Shown here one piece after another: positions 28,744-40,053 of a stretch of DNA of 64,000 nucleotides. Under the pieces are notes generated by a model. The model was not told the DNA's origin. It searched no databases and worked only from the letters and a program-made list of their open reading frames with translations. Each line of letters opens with the position of its first letter. The stretch's first letter is position 1. Source of the DNA: Geomicrobium sp. JCM 19038 (lineage in GTDB: Bacteria > Bacillota > Bacilli > Bacillales > Marinococcaceae); contig NZ_BAXA01000001.1 in NCBI RefSeq assembly GCF_000698125.1, positions 1 to 64,000 on the forward strand, read 5' to 3'. Position numbers and translations under genes: made by a program.

Positions 28744-29343
28744 ATGTATGAACGTTTAAGTGGAGCGATCGTTTATCGTGACCACGAGTCTGTCACTGTC
28801 GACATTCATGGTGTCGGTTATCACGTCTACTGTGCAAATCCATTTGCGTATGAAATCAATGAGAGTGCAACAGTAAATGTGTTTATTTATACACATATCA
28901 TTCAAGATGCGATTAAGTTGTTTGGCTTTAAATCAAGAGAAGAACGCGTGCTCTTTAGTCGATTGTTGCAAGTGTCAGGAATTGGTCCGAAAGGCGCTTT
29001 AGCGGTGCTTGCTGAGGGGAATTCTAAAGTTGTTATTCAAGCCATTGAAGAAGAGAATGAAGCGATGTTGACGAAGTTCCCTGGAATTGGCAAGAAAACG
29101 GCGAGACAAATGATTCTTGATCTTAAAGGCAAGCTTGACTTCGTTATGGATGAAGAACAATTGATGGCTACTGGACCGTTGTTTGCTAAAGAAAGTGACG
29201 CCTTAGATGAAGCAATGGATGCTCTAAGAGCGCTCGGTTACGGTGAGCGTGAGATTAAGAAAGCAGAGAAGGCATTACAAGGAAACGATTTGACTGCTGA
29301 TGAATACGTAAGGCAAGCCCTTCGATTATTTGTTGAACGGTAA
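28744..29343 (+). CDS. ruvA: RuvA, Holliday junction DNA-binding subunit
   Basis: 199 residues: OB-fold N-terminus, helix-hairpin-helix motifs (VSGIGPKGALAVL, FPGIGKKTARQMILDLKGKL), and a C-terminal RuvB-binding domain (ALRALGYGEREIKKA). Together with RuvB it drives branch migration during recombination. It precedes ruvB by 14 bases. Confidence 0.95.
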   Translation: MYERLSGAIVYRDHESVTVDIHGVGYHVYCANPFAYEINESATVNVFIYTHIIQDAIKLFGFKSREERVLFSRLLQVSGIGPKGALAVLAEGNSKVVIQAIEEENEAMLTKFPGIGKKTARQMILDLKGKLDFVMDEEQLMATGPLFAKESDALDEAMDALRALGYGEREIKKAEKALQGNDLTADEYVRQALRLFVER

Positions 29344-29357
29344 AGGGGGGGATTTAA

Positions 29358-30364
29358 TTGGACGACCGCGTCATTTCTAAAGAAGCATTAACGAAGGAAG
29401 AAGAACAGTTAGACCAAGGGATTCGACCGCTTAGTTTTGCGGATTATATCGGGCAAGAACAAGTGAAAAAGAATTTACAAGTTTTTATTCAGGCTGCCAA
29501 ACTTCGAGAAGAAAGCTAGATCACGTGTTGTTGTATGGCCCTCCAGGTCTTGGAAAGACGACTCTTGCTACAATTATCGCACATGAGATGGGCGTTAATA
29601 TTCGAACGACATCTGGACCAGCAATCGACAGACCCGGTGATTTGGCCGCGATTCTGACGACGCTCGAGCCAGGAGATGTTCTTTTTATTGATGAAATACA
29701 TCGGTTAAATCGTTCAGTTGAAGAAGTTTTATACCCTGCGATGGAAGACTTTTGTTTAGATATTGTGATTGGCAAAGGAACGGAGGCGAAGTCAATGCGA
29801 TTGGACCTTCCTCCGTTTACACTCGTTGGAGCAACGACGCGGGCTGGCATGTTGAGCGCACCTTTACGCGATCGTTTTGGTGTGTTGAGTCGGCTTGAAT
29901 ATTACTCTCTTGAGGAACTAGCGTCGATTGTAATACGTAGTAGTAAGTTGCTTTCTTTAGAAATGAAAGAACAAGCAGCACTTGAAATTGCAAGACGTTC
30001 TCGTGCTACACCGCGAATTGCAAATCGACTGTTACGACGCGTTAGAGACTTCGCGCAAGTGTCAGACAGTGGAACGGCGGTTGGCTATGAAGCGACGGAA
30101 AAGGCGTTAGAGCAACTACAAGTCGATCCGCTAGGGCTTGATCCTAATGACGTGCGCTTACTTTCAATGATCGTTCAGAAGTTCAAAGGTGGTCCAGTTG
30201 GGCTAGAGACGATGGCTGCGATGGTTGGAGAGGAATCAGAAACAATTGAAGACGTTTATGAGCCTTATTTGTTACAGATCGGTTTTTTGCAACGAACACC
30301 GAGAGGGAGACTCGTGACGCCGCTAGCGTATGAACACTTTAATTTCGATAAGGGAGATGTCTAA
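29358..30364 (+). CDS. ruvB: RuvB, Holliday junction branch-migration ATPase (frameshifted)
   Basis: AAA+ motor of about 335 residues. The N-terminal 53 codons ([27 protein letters not shown]) read from a TTG start after an AGGGGGGG site, then hit a stop. One base missing at 29516 (C for CC) restores [22 protein letters not shown]. Walker A is GPPGLGKTT, Walker [10 protein letters not shown], sensor 1 GATTRAG, and a C-terminal winged helix follows. All catalytic motifs are intact after repair. Confidence 0.92.
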
Positions 30365-30367
30365 ACG

Positions 30368-30586
30368 TTGGCAGAGTTTCCGAAATGGCTCGTAATCATA
30401 GGCGTTACGCTCATTGCGATCGGTTTGTTATGGCAAGTTGGCGGGAAGTTTTTGCCTTTAGGTAAACTGCCTGGCGATTTTATTTTTCGCGGTGAAAATA
30501 CGACGGTGTATTTCCCGATTGTAACGTCGATTATCATTAGCGTTGTTTTATCATTGGTGCTATTTTTGATCGGGCGTTTTCGTTAA
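30368..30586 (+). CDS. DUF2905 small membrane protein
   Basis: 72 residues, two transmembrane helices (about 7-24 and 48-69) joined by LPLGKLPGDFIFRGENTTVYFPI, the DUF2905 signature. TTG start, eight bases after GGGAGATG. It lies between ruvB and queA, a common place for it in bacilli. Function unknown. Confidence 0.85.
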   Translation: MAEFPKWLVIIGVTLIAIGLLWQVGGKFLPLGKLPGDFIFRGENTTVYFPIVTSIIISVVLSLVLFLIGRFR

Positions 30587-30607
30587 TCAGATGCAGGAGT
30601 GACCACG

Positions 30608-32787
<2,180 letters not shown>

Positions 32788-32866
32788 ATGAGGGTTTGCA
32801 GTTTAAAATATTGTACATGAAAAGCAAAAAGTGGTACATGTACAATAAGGAAAGGAGTGAACATAG

Positions 32867-33127
32867 ATGGCATTAGAACCTATTATTATGCTCGTTCTGA
32901 TGTTTGCAATCGTCTATTTCCTGCTCATTCGTCCGCAGCAAAAGCGTCAGAAGCAGGTACGTGAGATGCATTCGAACTTGCAAAAAGGCGACGACATCAT
33001 CACAATCGGCGGATTGCATGGAACAATTGATGCAATTGATGAAGAGAAAATAGTTTTGCTTGTTAACGATAATCGTAAGCTAACATATGATCGTTCAGCA
33101 GTACGTGAAGTAGTCAACCAAAACTAA
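32867..33127 (+). CDS. yajC: YajC, preprotein translocase subunit
   Basis: 86 residues: one N-terminal transmembrane helix (IIMLVLMFAIVYFLLIRPQQKRQKQ) and the DDIITIGGLHGTIDAID domain. YajC associates with SecDF-YidC. AAAGGAG is about nine bases before the ATG. Followed by a strong terminator. Confidence 0.93.
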   Translation: MALEPIIMLVLMFAIVYFLLIRPQQKRQKQVREMHSNLQKGDDIITIGGLHGTIDAIDEEKIVLLVNDNRKLTYDRSAVREVVNQN

Positions 33128-33129
33128 TT

Positions 33130-33168
33130 AAAAACCCGAAGCAGTTACTCACTGCTTCGGGTTTTTGC
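33130..33168 (+). terminator. terminator of the ruvA-yajC group (bidirectional)
   Basis: 16-bp arms AAAAACCCGAAGCAGT / ACTGCTTCGGGTTTTT. T runs on both strands let it also serve the convergent TIGR04086 gene. Confidence 0.88.
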
Positions 33169-33175
33169 GTTTCTA

Positions 33176-33553
33176 TTAACGTATTGAAGAGCGAATACCA
33201 ACACCAATCATGCCTCCGACCATCGCAGTGACAAGACATAAAGAAAACAATAGAAGTTGAGAAAGCATGATGGCATTACCATAGCCGAGGTATTGAATCG
33301 TAATCGCGAAGATAACGAACATGACACCAGCTAGTAAGCCGAATAACCACCCTTTAGCCCCTGCTTTCATCGCAGCAACCATCCCGCCAATAAACGTAAT
33401 AATTAACGTAATTGCCATCGTAAGGCCGCCGATTGAGTGCTCAGATATTGAACTTAACCGTAAAATTGTTGCTAAAATTAAACTGCTAGCTAATACGAGA
33501 CAGAGCATCGTTAGCAATGAACCACCAATTGCTCTCGTAAAAGTGTGATCCAT
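33176..33553 (-). CDS. TIGR04086 family membrane protein (YrzE-like)
   Basis: 125 residues with four transmembrane helices; glycines recur in ITFIGGMVAAMKAGAKGWLFGLLAG, as in the TIGR04086/YrzE family. Function unknown. AGGAGG precedes the ATG. It sits between yajC and the DUF421 gene, as yrzE does in B. subtilis. Confidence 0.75.
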   Translation of the reverse strand: MDHTFTRAIGGSLLTMLCLVLASSLILATILRLSSISEHSIGGLTMAITLIITFIGGMVAAMKAGAKGWLFGLLAGVMFVIFAITIQYLGYGNAIMLSQLLLFSLCLVTAMVGGMIGVGIRSSIR

Positions 33554-33704
33554 AGTGTTCCTCCTCTAAATTGAAGTTGTCAACGCTTGACCGTGTTCGT
33601 CTACTTAAACATATGCAGAAGTTACTTTGATAGAAGAAAAAGTTACATGAGCATACAACAGTTGAGGAATACTACTCGTTAATGAGTTATGAGGAGCGAA
33701 TACA

Positions 33705-34346
33705 TTGGAAGAGTTATTCTCAATTTTTTGGCGCATTCTTTTTTATTATTTCTTTTTGTTAATTGCAATCCGCGTGATGGGCAAGCGAGAAGTCGGTGAG
33801 CTAACACTTCTTGATTTTATTGTTTCCATTATGATTGCAGAATTTGCAGTGAAAGGAATTGAAGAGCGTAATATTGTGATTGGTGCGTTTCCGATCGTCG
33901 TTTTAGCATGTACGCAAATTATTTTGGCGTACGTGTCATTGAAAAGTAATCGTATGAGAGATCTATTAGACGGGGTACCTTCATTAATTATCGAGAATGG
34001 CAAAGTGAATGAAGCGGAAATGCGCAAACAGCGATACAACTTTGATGACTTGATGCTGCAATTAAGGCAACACGATATTACGGATTTTTCTAGAGTTGCG
34101 TATGCGATACTTGAGCCTTCAGGTGATTTGTCGGTGATCGAAATTGAAACGACTGCAGGAGATGTTGTTTTTCCTTTTCCTTTTATTATTGATGGAGAAG
34201 TTCAGAAGAAACATTTAAACCACATCGGAAAAAGTAGAGATTGGTTAGTAAAAGAACTGATGAAGCGAGGGTATACCGATCTCAAAAAAATTGCCGTTTG
34301 TTCAGGAAGTCGAAATGGTCACTTGATCATCGATGAGAAGCACTGA
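33705..34346 (+). CDS. DUF421 membrane protein (YrbG-like)
   Basis: 213 residues: three N-terminal helices (FYYFFLLIAIRVMGKREVGELTLLDFIVSIMIAEFAV) and a cytoplasmic DUF421 domain (VPSLIIENGKVNEAEMRKQRYNFDDLMLQLR). Some members, such as YetF and YdfR, bind spore or germination membranes; this one is unstudied. TTG start eight bases after GAGGAG. Confidence 0.85.
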   Translation: MEELFSIFWRILFYYFFLLIAIRVMGKREVGELTLLDFIVSIMIAEFAVKGIEERNIVIGAFPIVVLACTQIILAYVSLKSNRMRDLLDGVPSLIIENGKVNEAEMRKQRYNFDDLMLQLRQHDITDFSRVAYAILEPSGDLSVIEIETTAGDVVFPFPFIIDGEVQKKHLNHIGKSRDWLVKELMKRGYTDLKKIAVCSGSRNGHLIIDEKH

Positions 34347-34351
34347 GTACA

Positions 34352-34384
34352 TAGAAAAGCCTCCAGGTTAAGTGGAGGCCTTTT
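34352..34384 (-). terminator. bidirectional terminator between the DUF421 gene and spoVB
   Basis: AAAAGCCTCCA pairs with TGGAGGCCTTTT, one bulged base, around a 7-base loop; T runs on both strands. It separates two convergent genes. Confidence 0.75.
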
Positions 34385-34387
34385 ATC

Positions 34388-35941
34388 CTAACGAAACAGT
34401 GATTGAAGTATCGGCAAACGACTGATATTCTTGAAATGAAGCAATCGAAAGATAAACAGTCCGATCATGTAGACAAAAAGTGAAATGACAATGCTTAAAA
34501 GTGTACCTGAAAGCATATGGTCTGCTGTAACAAACGTTTTAAAGCTTATCGTGGCAGCGCCGACGGTGAGGAGAGTGACGATGGCGGTATTCACCCAATC
34601 TTTAATGCGTATCGTAAATCCGACAGCTCGTGAGACGCTTATGAAATGAAGCAAAGTTACGAGCACCATACTACAACAGATGGCAAGGGCAACGCCCATC
34701 ATTCCAAGCTCAGGACGAGATGCTAGAAAAGCAATCGCTGTAATTTTTACGACAGCGCCAATCAAACTGTTGTACATCGCGGATTTGGCAAGGTTGAGTG
34801 CTTGTAAAATTGCTTGTAACGGGCCTTGAAAGTATAAGAATATACAAAATGGAGCCATTAGTTTTAAATAGATTGCAGCTTGGGGTGCATGATACATGAG
34901 TGTTAAAATCGGGACTGCAAATACATACAGCACAACGATTGAGATCCCACCGGACAATAAGGCCACTTTTGTTGTCTGTTGAAGCCTTCTCTGTATGAGG
35001 GTGTGGTCATTTTTGCTATGTGCTTCACTAATGGCAGGTACGAGTGAGACCGATAAGCCATACGTAATGAATGAAGGTAAGAATAGGAGTGGTACGACAA
35101 AGCCACTTAGTTCACCGTATTGGCTCGTAGCAAGCACCGTCGCAACGCCTGCAACAGCTAAGCTTTGTGCGACAACGATTGGCTCTAGGAATAAGGAGAC
35201 ACTTCCTACGAGTCGACTGCCAGTCGTTGGCAAGGCAATCTCCATTAAGTCTTTAAACGTTTGTTTCCCGCCTTCGAGGGCGCTCATAAAGTTTTTGCGA
35301 ACTTTTAATGTTTTTTTTCGTTTAAATACGTAAATGATGTAAAGTAAAGAGGCGAGTTCCCCGAGTACAGCAGAAATCATTGCACCGGCGGCCGCAAATT
35401 CAACGCCGTATGGCAGTAAAGCACTCGTACAAATGGCTACAAATGCGATACGTACAACTTGTTCAATCACTTGTGCGATTGCAATCGGACGCATGTTTTG
35501 CATGCCTTGGAAATAGCCACGAACAACGGCAGATAATGCCACGATTGGTACAATTGGAATGATGGCAAGGAGCGGGTATAGTGCTCTTGCGTCGGTTAAC
35601 ATCCATTCAGCGAGAAATGGTGCAATCACGATAATGAGTAGGGTGAAGATTACACTTAGTATACCGGTTACTGTGAGTGACACGACGAGAATGCGTTTTT
35701 TTCGCACGTGATCGCCATTCGCGTCGGCTTCAGCAATTAATTTTGAGATTGCAACGGGTAAACCGAGTTGTGTTAAGGTGATGACGAGTAAAAATGTCGG
35801 AATCGCCATCATATACAAACCCATTCCTTCAGAGCCCATGATTCTAGCAACAACAATCTTATTTACGAAACCGAGTATTCGTGTTACCAACCCGGCGATA
35901 ATTAAGATTAACGCGCCTGCAAAAAACGATTGCTTGGACAT
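34388..35941 (-). CDS. spoVB: SpoVB, stage V sporulation MATE-like flippase
   Basis: 517-residue polysaccharide-transporter (MVF/MATE type) protein with about 14 transmembrane helices. The N-terminus MSKQSFFAGALILIIAGLVTRILGFVNKIVVARIMGSEGMGLYMMAIP is typical of SpoVB, needed for spore cortex synthesis and thought to flip a peptidoglycan precursor. ATG 35941 follows GGAGGG by five bases; earlier starts have no site. Divergent from comN. Confidence 0.88.
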   Translation of the reverse strand: MSKQSFFAGALILIIAGLVTRILGFVNKIVVARIMGSEGMGLYMMAIPTFLLVITLTQLGLPVAISKLIAEADANGDHVRKKRILVVSLTVTGILSVIFTLLIIVIAPFLAEWMLTDARALYPLLAIIPIVPIVALSAVVRGYFQGMQNMRPIAIAQVIEQVVRIAFVAICTSALLPYGVEFAAAGAMISAVLGELASLLYIIYVFKRKKTLKVRKNFMSALEGGKQTFKDLMEIALPTTGSRLVGSVSLFLEPIVVAQSLAVAGVATVLATSQYGELSGFVVPLLFLPSFITYGLSVSLVPAISEAHSKNDHTLIQRRLQQTTKVALLSGGISIVVLYVFAVPILTLMYHAPQAAIYLKLMAPFCIFLYFQGPLQAILQALNLAKSAMYNSLIGAVVKITAIAFLASRPELGMMGVALAICCSMVLVTLLHFISVSRAVGFTIRIKDWVNTAIVTLLTVGAATISFKTFVTADHMLSGTLLSIVISLFVYMIGLFIFRLLHFKNISRLPILQSLFR

Positions 35942-36053
35942 AACCGCCCTCCTCGATGTTAGACATTTAAGGGTTGTCCGTTTTACATATGTATGCCGAA
36001 GTTGTCCAAGCATGACTAGTTGATGAACCTGATCACAAAAGAGGTGAAGTGAA

Positions 36054-36362
36054 GTGAATCCGCAACAGTTTGACGTGTGGAAAGATGATTTAGAGCCTGT
36101 TTTAATTTTGAAAGTAGATGAATTTCAATTACTAGGTTACGAAGAAGCGACAAAAGAACTCGTTTGGCAAGCAGGAATCCAGAAACTTCGAAAACAACCG
36201 GAATTCGTTCCGTTTTATCAATTTGTTAATTCGTTTATGCGGTTGTCGGTGACAGATTATATGAATCATGTTACGATTTCAGCTTATCGAGGCGAGATGG
36301 ACGGGATGGATTCGGGTCGTAATGATTTAGAAAGTTTACTCGATGATGTACTACGTCATTGA
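36054..36362 (+). CDS. comN: ComN-like post-transcriptional regulator
   Basis: 102 residues. The core EATKELVWQAGIQKLRKQ...FYQFVNSFMRLSVTDYMNHVTISAYRG matches the ComN (YrzD) family, which in B. subtilis promotes comE mRNA accumulation and localises to the division site. GTG start after GAGGTG. Between spoVB and secD as in B. subtilis. Confidence 0.8.
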   Translation: MNPQQFDVWKDDLEPVLILKVDEFQLLGYEEATKELVWQAGIQKLRKQPEFVPFYQFVNSFMRLSVTDYMNHVTISAYRGEMDGMDSGRNDLESLLDDVLRH

Positions 36363-36466
36363 CACTCAATTTTCTACGTCCGTATAATAGAGATATTGTG
36401 CCAAATCAACTGTATATGTTTTACATATCAGAACGTGATTGTTTTGTTCACTAAGGAGGACCTCTT

Positions 36467-37759
36467 ATGGGTAAAAAAGGGCTGAGAATTGGTGCGTTTT
36501 TCGCCATTGTCATTGCTCTTGGCGTACTCATCGCACAAACAGCGACTGATGTAGCGAGAGATACGAATTTAGGATTAGATTTACAAGGCGGTTTTGAAGT
36601 GTTGTACGAGCTTCAGCCTGATGATGGAGAGTTGACACAAGAAGACATCCAATCAACCGCAACCGCTTTGAATCAACGTGTTAACGTACTGGGTGTATCA
36701 GAACCTGCAATATCTGTTGAGGGAGAAGACAGAATACGTGTTCAACTCCCAGGTGTTGAAGATCAACAAACGGCTCGAGAAACACTTGGTACTGAAGCTG
36801 AATTATCATTCCGTGATATTGATGACAACTTATTAATGACAGGAGAGTCGCTTCAACAAGGGGGATCACAAGCAACATTTAATGAGAACAATGAGCCGAT
36901 TGTCTCATTAACAATTAGTGATGGAGAATTGTTCGGAGAGATTACGACAGAACTTGCTCAAAAATCATATCCAGAAAACTTACTCGTTATTTGGCTTGAT
37001 TATGAAGAAGGAATGAGCTTTGAAGAGGAAGCGCAAAAAGAAGACCCGGCATTTATGTCAGCAGCGACGGTACAACAAACGTTAACGACAGATGCAAGTA
37101 TTACGGGAAACTTTACACTTGAAGAAACAGAATTTCTAGCAGATATTTTGAATGCAGGCTCATTGCCGGTTTCTCTTGAAGAAGTGTACTCGAATGCAGT
37201 TGGGGCATCACTTGGTGAGCAAGCATTACAACAAACATTGTTTGCCGGTATGATTGGTGTGGCCTTGATCTTTCTTTATATGATCGGTTACTACCGATTT
37301 ATGGGTATCATTGCGGCGATTACGCTTTCCGTTTATATTTACCTCGTTATGATTTTCTTTAATGCGATCCAAGGTGTACTGACGTTACCTGGTATTGCTG
37401 CACTCATACTTGGTGTCGGTATGGCAGTCGATGCAAACATATTAACGTATGAGCGGATTAAGGAAGAATTGAAAGACGGGAAATCAGTGAAATCTGCTTA
37501 CAAAGCAGGAAGTCGTAGAGCTTTAGGAACAATTATTGACGCCAACATCACGACAATCATTGCTGCAGCAGTGATGTTTTATTTCGGAACAAGCGCAGTA
37601 CAAGGATTTGCGGTCATGTTAATTGTTAGTATCCTAACAAGCTTTATTACAGCGGTCTGGGGTGCGAGACTCTTACTTGGATTATGGGTCAATAGTCGTG
37701 CGTTGAATCGTAAGTATTGGCTATTCGGTGTGAAGGGACGTGATGTTCGTGGACTTTAA
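36467..37759 (+). CDS. secD: SecD, translocase subunit (or first half of SecDF)
   Basis: 430 residues: N-terminal helix, periplasm-side P1-type domains (NLGLDLQGGFEVLYEL, LNQRVNVLGVSEPAISVEGEDRIRVQLPG), and five C-terminal helices (ALILGVGMAVDANILTYERIKEEL). SecD uses the proton or sodium gradient to help pull exported protein across the membrane. In B. subtilis secD and secF are one gene. Here the frame ends TAA at 37757-37759, and the secF frame overlaps it; deleting one T at 37755-37757 would fuse them (DVRGLNMANKNIDLI). Either two genes or a fused gene with a one-base insertion. Confidence 0.85.
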   Translation: MGKKGLRIGAFFAIVIALGVLIAQTATDVARDTNLGLDLQGGFEVLYELQPDDGELTQEDIQSTATALNQRVNVLGVSEPAISVEGEDRIRVQLPGVEDQQTARETLGTEAELSFRDIDDNLLMTGESLQQGGSQATFNENNEPIVSLTISDGELFGEITTELAQKSYPENLLVIWLDYEEGMSFEEEAQKEDPAFMSAATVQQTLTTDASITGNFTLEETEFLADILNAGSLPVSLEEVYSNAVGASLGEQALQQTLFAGMIGVALIFLYMIGYYRFMGIIAAITLSVYIYLVMIFFNAIQGVLTLPGIAALILGVGMAVDANILTYERIKEELKDGKSVKSAYKAGSRRALGTIIDANITTIIAAAVMFYFGTSAVQGFAVMLIVSILTSFITAVWGARLLLGLWVNSRALNRKYWLFGVKGRDVRGL

Positions 37760-38678
37760 TATGGCGAATAAGAACATTGACCTTATTAAACATCGAAAGA
37801 AGTATTTTGGTCTTTCCATTATCATTGTATTAATCGGAGCTATTTTACTTTCAACGGTTGGTCTTAACTTAGGGATTGACTTTGAAAGTGGTACTCGTGT
37901 AGATGTTGCTTCAAGTGAGACGTTAACAGAAGAAGAAGTTGCAGATCACTTTATACAGGCCGGGGGCTATGAGCCTGATGACATTACACTTGCTGGTGAT
38001 AATAATGAACAAGCATCCGCACGGTTTATCGGTGCGATGCCTCAAGAAGATGTAACGACCATTCAAAGTTACTTTATCGATGAATTTGGTGAAGAACCAA
38101 GTGTAAGTACGGTTTCACCACAAATCGGTCGAGAACTTGCACAAAATGCGATCATCGCAACGCTTATAGCGGCGTTTGGAATTGTCATTTATGTTGCATT
38201 TCGGTTTGAATTTTTATATGGTGTTGCAGCCGTCGTTGCGCTTTTATATGATGCGTTTTTCGTCTTGACGATGTTTAGCATCTTCCAACTAGAAGTAAAC
38301 ATTCCATTCATTGCAGCCATATTAACTGTTGTCGGTTATTCGATCAATGATACGATCGTAACATTTGACCGAATAAGAGAGAACATGAAGAAACAAGATG
38401 AAATCAAAGGGTTTGATCATCTTGCAAAAGTAGTAAACGATAGTTTACTTCAAACGTTAACGCGCTCGATTAATACGGTATTAACCGTTTTATTCGCAGC
38501 GGTTGCGATTTGGTTACTCGGTAGTTCAGCGATTATGTCGTTTGCTTTTGCGATCGTTATTGGTCTGATTGCCGGAACGTATTCTTCATTATTCCTTGCA
38601 GCTCAACTTTGGCTCGTTATGAAACATCGATCACTTGAAAGACAAAAGAATAAACCTGTAGAGGCCGAAGAATACTAA
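37743..38678 (+). CDS. secF: SecF, translocase subunit (or second half of SecDF)
   Basis: 311 residues, six helices, with GLNLGIDFESGTRVDV and the TM4-6 motif LTVVGYSINDTIVTFDRIRENM, the SecF signature. ATG 37743 has AAGGGA about five bases upstream, inside secD, so separate translation is possible. The overlap of 17 bases with secD also permits a frameshifted fusion. Confidence 0.85.
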   Translation: MFVDFNMANKNIDLIKHRKKYFGLSIIIVLIGAILLSTVGLNLGIDFESGTRVDVASSETLTEEEVADHFIQAGGYEPDDITLAGDNNEQASARFIGAMPQEDVTTIQSYFIDEFGEEPSVSTVSPQIGRELAQNAIIATLIAAFGIVIYVAFRFEFLYGVAAVVALLYDAFFVLTMFSIFQLEVNIPFIAAILTVVGYSINDTIVTFDRIRENMKKQDEIKGFDHLAKVVNDSLLQTLTRSINTVLTVLFAAVAIWLLGSSAIMSFAFAIVIGLIAGTYSSLFLAAQLWLVMKHRSLERQKNKPVEAEEY

Positions 38679-38680
38679 GT

Positions 38681-38713
38681 CAGATACCCCTTCAAGATGA
38701 AGGGGTATCTTTA
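38681..38713 (+). terminator. terminator of secD-secF
   Basis: Perfect 11-bp arms AGATACCCCTT / AAGGGGTATCT, 7-base loop, then Ts. Confidence 0.82.
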
Positions 38714-38748
38714 CCGTCCATATCTATGAGAAGGGAGTGGGGGAAGAC

Positions 38749-39678
38749 GTGGATACAGCCACAAAGGAGCGCTACAAAAAAATAAATTTTGCTGCTTGGT
38801 TAGGAATTGTTATTAATATCGTCTTAGCACTCGTCAAAGGCATTGTTGGGGTTTTTGCAAACAGTCGAGCATTGATTGCTGATGCTGTCCATTCAGCAGC
38901 CGATGTGGTGACGTCCTTTGCCGTTTTAATTGGTGTGCGAGCAGCAGAGTTACCTCCAGATAAAGATCATCCATATGGACACGGCAAAGCCGAATCGATT
39001 ACAGCCATCATCGTGAGTGTGTTACTATTTATGGTCGGTTTAGAAATTGCGATGAGTACGTTCGGGGACATCGGTTCAGAAAACCCAGTTCCTCAAATGA
39101 TCGCGCTATATGTGATCATCATCTCCATCATCATTAAGGAGCTTTTGTTTCGTTATAAGCTTCATTTGGGGAGAAAGTACAATAGTGAAGCAATCATTAC
39201 GGATGCATGGCATCACCGTTCAGATGCCTATTCTTCAATCGCAGCAATGGCTGGGATTATTGCTTCGTTACTTGGTGCCCACTTTGGCATTGCGTGGTTG
39301 ATGTACGGTGACATGTTTGCAGGAATTCTCGTTGCTGTACTCGTTATGGTCATGGCATTTAAACTCGGAAAAGATGCGGTTCACAATGCGCTTGATCACG
39401 TTTTGCATGATGAGGATACGGTAGAGATGAAGCAAAATGTACGAAAAGTAGTAGGTGTGTATCATATTGATGAGTTTCATGCAAGAGAGCATGGACATTA
39501 TGTAATTGTAGATATTAAAATAGGAGTAGATCCGACAATTTCTGTACGTGAAGGTCATGACATTGCTAAGAATGTCAAGGCAGTGCTCATGGAAGAAGAA
39601 CGAGTGCGCAACGTACTCGTTCATGTAAATCCGTTAGACGAAGTGGAAGATGATGAGACTGGAGTGAACGAACAATGA
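38749..39678 (+). CDS. cation diffusion facilitator transporter
   Basis: 309 residues: six transmembrane helices with the CDF metal motifs (ADAVHSAADVVTSF in TM2; DAWHHRSDAYSSIAA in TM5), HPYGHGKAE between TM2 and TM3, and a C-terminal cytoplasmic domain. Exports divalent cations such as Mn, Zn or Fe. HxxD/DxxD-type sites suggest Mn or Fe/Zn, but the metal cannot be settled. GTG 38749 follows GGGGG by five bases; GTG 38737 is possible. Overlaps the LapA gene by four bases. Confidence 0.88.
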   Translation: MDTATKERYKKINFAAWLGIVINIVLALVKGIVGVFANSRALIADAVHSAADVVTSFAVLIGVRAAELPPDKDHPYGHGKAESITAIIVSVLLFMVGLEIAMSTFGDIGSENPVPQMIALYVIIISIIIKELLFRYKLHLGRKYNSEAIITDAWHHRSDAYSSIAAMAGIIASLLGAHFGIAWLMYGDMFAGILVAVLVMVMAFKLGKDAVHNALDHVLHDEDTVEMKQNVRKVVGVYHIDEFHAREHGHYVIVDIKIGVDPTISVREGHDIAKNVKAVLMEEERVRNVLVHVNPLDEVEDDETGVNEQ

Positions 39679-39986
39679 GAGGGCAATGGACATTAATCTT
39701 AGGGTTAGTTGCGGCATTAATGATTTCAATCTTTGCAGTGATCAATGTAGATTCTGTAACGGTAGACTTTATGTTTACAACAGCTCAAGTGCCACTGATC
39801 TTAATTATTCTAGGCTCGGTATTAATGGGCGGTGTTATTGTTGGGGCGGTTGGACTACTTAAGGTGTATAAACTCCAACAAGAAATAAAACGTCTAAAGA
39901 AAAATCAACAAGAAGGCCGACAAGTAAGCGATCATCCAGATCCCGTTGACAATAACGACGAAAATCAAGAAAACGAAACGACATGA
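39675..39986 (+). CDS. LapA-domain (DUF1049) membrane protein, YrvD-like
   Basis: 103 residues: two helices (about 6-27 and 38-62) and a coiled-coil, acidic tail. INVDSVTVDFMFTTAQVPLILIILGSVLMGGVIVG is the LapA/DUF1049 pattern. Possibly membrane-associated assembly factor; function unproven here. Translationally coupled (ATGA) to the cation exporter. Followed by recJ as in B. subtilis. Confidence 0.82.
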   Translation: MRGQWTLILGLVAALMISIFAVINVDSVTVDFMFTTAQVPLILIILGSVLMGGVIVGAVGLLKVYKLQQEIKRLKKNQQEGRQVSDHPDPVDNNDENQENETT

Positions 39987-40053
39987 AAAGTTCATTGTCG
40001 TTCCGCTGTCTCTTCTGTATAATAGTTACGGTCAGGTGAGGAGGTCGCTACCG

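Noticed and set aside
37740-37742. GTG 37740 as secF start
   Set aside because: It is only one or two bases from the AAGGGA site; ATG 37743 has better spacing.
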